From contig CAWKOH010000005.1 in NCBI GenBank assembly GCA_963851245.1, positions 310,001-374,000 of the forward strand: a DNA stretch of 64,000 nt, written 5' to 3'. The position numbers and the translations under genes were made by a program. Of the stretch, positions 62,274 to 64,000 are shown one piece after another. The notes below the pieces were generated by a model. That model ran no database searches. It had not been told where the DNA came from and saw only the letters and a list, made by a program, of their open reading frames with translations. The stretch is from CAWKOH01 sp963851245. GTDB lineage: Bacteria > Actinomycetota > Acidimicrobiia > Acidimicrobiales > Palsa-688. Numbering within the stretch: position 1 is the first letter of the stretch; every line of letters begins with the position of its first letter.

Positions 62274-62736
62274 TCAGAGTCGTGGTGGGGATCGTGTTGA
62301 CAGGTTGAGTTCTGCGGGGCTGGTGACGCCGAGCTTGCGCTGGGTCCGTTGGTAGAAGGTTGTCCGGCCCAGCCGAACGACTCTGGCTGCGTTGGGTCGG
62401 GCGGTGACCTCGACGTTTTCGCCGGGCGTCACGTAGGTGGCGATCTGGCCGTCGACTTCGACCGCGAGACGCCTGGACGGGGGGCGGATGATGGCTTGAC
62501 AGCCGCATGGTGCGCAGTACGGTGCCGTCGCCGCCGAGCCCGACGAGCAAGTCGGCTCGAGACGCCATGGCCGCGGCAGTGACAGCGATCGCCGTGCAGT
62601 TGAGGCGACCGACCTCATCGGCGAGGCCGAGGACGGTGACGTTTCGGTCCGCCGCCCAGCCGAGGATGGTCTTGACCGCTTCGGTTGAGTCGCGGAGGGG
62701 ATGCAAGACTATCCCTAGGGTGCGAATATCGTCCAT
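62274..62736 (-). pseudogene. nadK: NAD kinase with a large internal deletion
   Basis: The first half (from 62736) reads MDDIRTLGIVLHPLRDSTEA and includes DLLVGLGGDGTVLRTM, the NAD kinase G-G-D-G-T motif. Immediately after, in another frame, comes RLAVEVDGQIATYVTPGENV and LGRTTFYQRTQRKLGV, the normal C-terminal end. The central ~150 residues that make most of the NAD site are missing. The deletion plus the frame change make it inactive; an intact gene must exist elsewhere. Confidence 0.8.
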
Positions 62737-63225
62737 GAGCTCACTGAGAGGGAGCCGCTGGTGGCACTCGGCGCGTCAGCCCACAGCCAGCGACTTCGCC
62801 GGGGATGTTCCGGGCAACATGATCAATGATATGGGGAGAGCGACCGGATCTCGTGCCTGGGGCCAGGCGAGTGATCGCCGTGAGGGAGCACGTCGGCAAG
62901 GACGGAGCCTTCAACATCTTCATGGAGTGCTCGCTGCCCCTGGCCGGCGAGCGCGTCGTCCACCGGATTGAGCCACATTTCGGTCTGCGCTCCATCAGAG
63001 CCGCACCAACCAAATAGCCCCTCGAGCCACACCGACGCTCCAAAGCGGAGCAGAACCGGCGAAGTTCAGAGCGCTAGAATCACCCTCGATAGCTGCTACC
63101 ACACTCCCCATCCCACGAACCGGTGTTCTGAGACCGATAGCCAGCGGCGTTTAGGGGTCATGGCGGTGGAACGTTCGGGGACGCTTGGGGCCGCCCAGTC
63201 ACCTATTCCTGGTATGGTCACTGGT
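62737..63225. other. gap with an unassigned plus-strand frame
   Basis: A plus-strand frame at 62826-63017 encodes VPGARRVIAVREHVGKDGAF then NIFMECSLPLAGERVV. It is protein-like but of no known family; it may be a relic. The end of the gap holds the promoter of the toxin-antitoxin pair, including the repeat GGTATGGTCACTGGTATGGC. Confidence 0.3.
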
Positions 63226-63486
63226 ATGGCAACGAGGAAGGTGACGATCACGCTCGACGAGGATCAGGTCGAGCGCATTCGGGCCCTGGTCGAAGCCGGT
63301 ACCGCCTCGAGCGTGTCGGGATTCGTGCAGCACGCCGTCGGTGTCGCCCTCGACGATGTTGCTGGTTGGGGTGCCATGCTCGCCGATGCCCTCGCAGATA
63401 CCGGTGGGGAGTTGTCGCGCCAGGAAAGACGGTGGGCTGACGAGGTGCTCGGCATCAAGGGACGGGCCAAGAGTCCGGCGGCATAG
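63226..63486 (+). CDS. VapB-type antitoxin (ribbon-helix-helix)
   Basis: An 86-residue protein starting MATRKVTITLDEDQVERIRA, a ribbon-helix-helix DNA-binding head, with an acidic C-terminal part (DDVAGWGAMLADALADTGGE) that would wrap the toxin. The direct repeat GGTATGGTCACTGGTATGG just before the ATG may be its operator. It overlaps the PIN-domain gene by one base. Confidence 0.85.
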   Translation: MATRKVTITLDEDQVERIRALVEAGTASSVSGFVQHAVGVALDDVAGWGAMLADALADTGGELSRQERRWADEVLGIKGRAKSPAA

Positions 63487-63863
63487 TGGCCGGCATGACC
63501 ATGGATGCCGGGGCGCTGATCGGGGTTGACCGGAACGATCGCCGAGTCCTGGTGCTGCTGGCCCGCGCCCACGAAACCGGGTCCTGGGTCACGGTTCCGG
63601 CGAGTGCTCTCGCTCAGGCTGTCCGCCATCCGGAACGGCAGGCACGTCTGGCCCGGCTCCTTCGGCAGCCGACGACCGACGTCGTACCTCTCGACAGGGT
63701 TGATGCCACCAGCGTCGGACGGCTACTTGCTGCGAGTGGCACGTCCGATGTTGTGGATGCTCACGTTGTGATCTGCGCTCGCCGTGCCGGTCAACAGGCC
63801 GTCACGTCCGATCCGGATGATCTTCGGGCTCTCGATCCAACCCTTCAGGTTGTGACGATCTGA
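63486..63863 (+). CDS. VapC-type PIN domain ribonuclease toxin
   Basis: A 125-residue PIN-domain protein. The metal-binding acidic residues are in MTMDAGALIGVDRND, in the conserved SDVVDAHVVICAR and in SDPDDLRAL near the end. It starts with GTG at 63486 or ATG at 63495, coupled to the antitoxin. VapC toxins cleave specific tRNAs or rRNA. The pair looks intact. Confidence 0.88.
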   Translation: MAGMTMDAGALIGVDRNDRRVLVLLARAHETGSWVTVPASALAQAVRHPERQARLARLLRQPTTDVVPLDRVDATSVGRLLAASGTSDVVDAHVVICARRAGQQAVTSDPDDLRALDPTLQVVTI

Positions 63864-63918
63864 TCGGACAGGAAGCAGGAACACCGATGACGGGTAACTC
63901 CGACAAGGAATAACGAAT

Positions 63919-64000
63919 GTGCTGACGGGGCGATGGCGGGTGGCGATTCCAGGGGAGCACTACCAAGAGATCCTTCGATCCCTGGTGGCGACGTGGGGCG
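63919..64000 (+). CDS. possible start of a further gene, cut by the window end
   Basis: A GTG-start frame reading MLTGRWRVAIPGEHYQEILR, open to the end of the window. Too short to assign. Confidence 0.25.
   Translation, partial: MLTGRWRVAIPGEHYQEILRSLVATWG

Noticed and set aside
1..64000. CRISPR array or rRNA operon
   Set aside because: No regularly spaced repeats and no conserved rRNA segments were seen on reading through.

Overview
This window reads as a chromosomal segment of a high-GC actinobacterium. The evidence is frequent GTG starts, GTGA/ATGA/TGATG translational couplings, and gene content typical of environmental Actinomycetota: acyl-CoA enzymes, cytochromes P450, amidohydrolase_2 proteins, an adenylate-cyclase/ATPase/LuxR regulator, Lsr2-type DNA-binding repeats and an MreB homologue. 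An uncultured Acidimicrobiia-like lineage is my best guess, from gene content only.

Layout. (1) 1-6.9 kb, minus strand: a catabolic operon with an orphan branched-chain-type substrate-binding lipoprotein, acyl-CoA dehydrogenase, AMP-forming acyl-CoA synthetase, cyclase-family hydrolase and two amidohydrolase_2 proteins. (2) 7-10.4 kb: frameshifted quinone oxidoreductase, decayed cupin gene, frameshifted TetR regulator, small membrane proteins and a methyltransferase. (3) 10.6-15.3 kb: a possible signalling module made of a cyclase/ATPase/LuxR regulator, a small alpha/beta-barrel protein and a cytosolic AmiC/UrtA-like ligand-binding protein. (4) 15.4-22.9 kb: IS256-type transposase, cell-wall amidase, SDR, GH12-like secreted glycosidase, DUF1326 protein and a polytopic glycosyltransferase. 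(5) 22.9-41.6 kb: a large catabolic supercluster (SDR, NTF2 fold, two P450s, PRISE-type enone reductase, Rieske oxygenase, KstD-like flavoprotein, AraC regulator, two coupled amidohydrolases, class III CoA transferase, FAH-family hydrolase, SnoaL-like protein, fused E1 alpha/beta with a free-standing lipoyl domain, and an ADP-forming acyl-CoA synthetase alpha part). It suggests stepwise oxidation, ring opening and CoA-dependent breakdown of a cyclic, terpenoid- or steroid-like or aromatic substrate. (6) 41.6-49.9 kb: gene remnants, selO, small membrane proteins, a STAS protein, and a glycogen-debranching-type enzyme coupled to a GT4 glycosyltransferase. (7) 50-57 kb: small lineage-specific genes, an atypical receiver protein, rsgA and mreB. 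Three genes here have their start codon exactly in the centre of a GTTCCC/GGGAAC inverted repeat. (8) 57-64 kb: GH43, a triple Lsr2-type repeat protein, a decayed slipin next to an intact nfeD-slipin pair, an internally deleted NAD kinase and a VapBC-type toxin-antitoxin pair.

A striking general property is the number of single-base frameshifts in otherwise well-conserved genes (about 7.29, 9.00, 17.55, 38.02, 42.5, 54.47 and 55.86 kb). In mreB, restoring one base in a two-base homopolymer regenerates the family's canonical motif. Sequencing or assembly error is therefore a serious alternative to real gene decay for some of these, while others (cupin, slipin, NAD kinase, ABC/PPOX fragments) carry several lesions and look truly degraded.

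No tRNA, rRNA or CRISPR array was recognised. Function calls rest on motifs and fold-family recognition by eye; no database search was possible.
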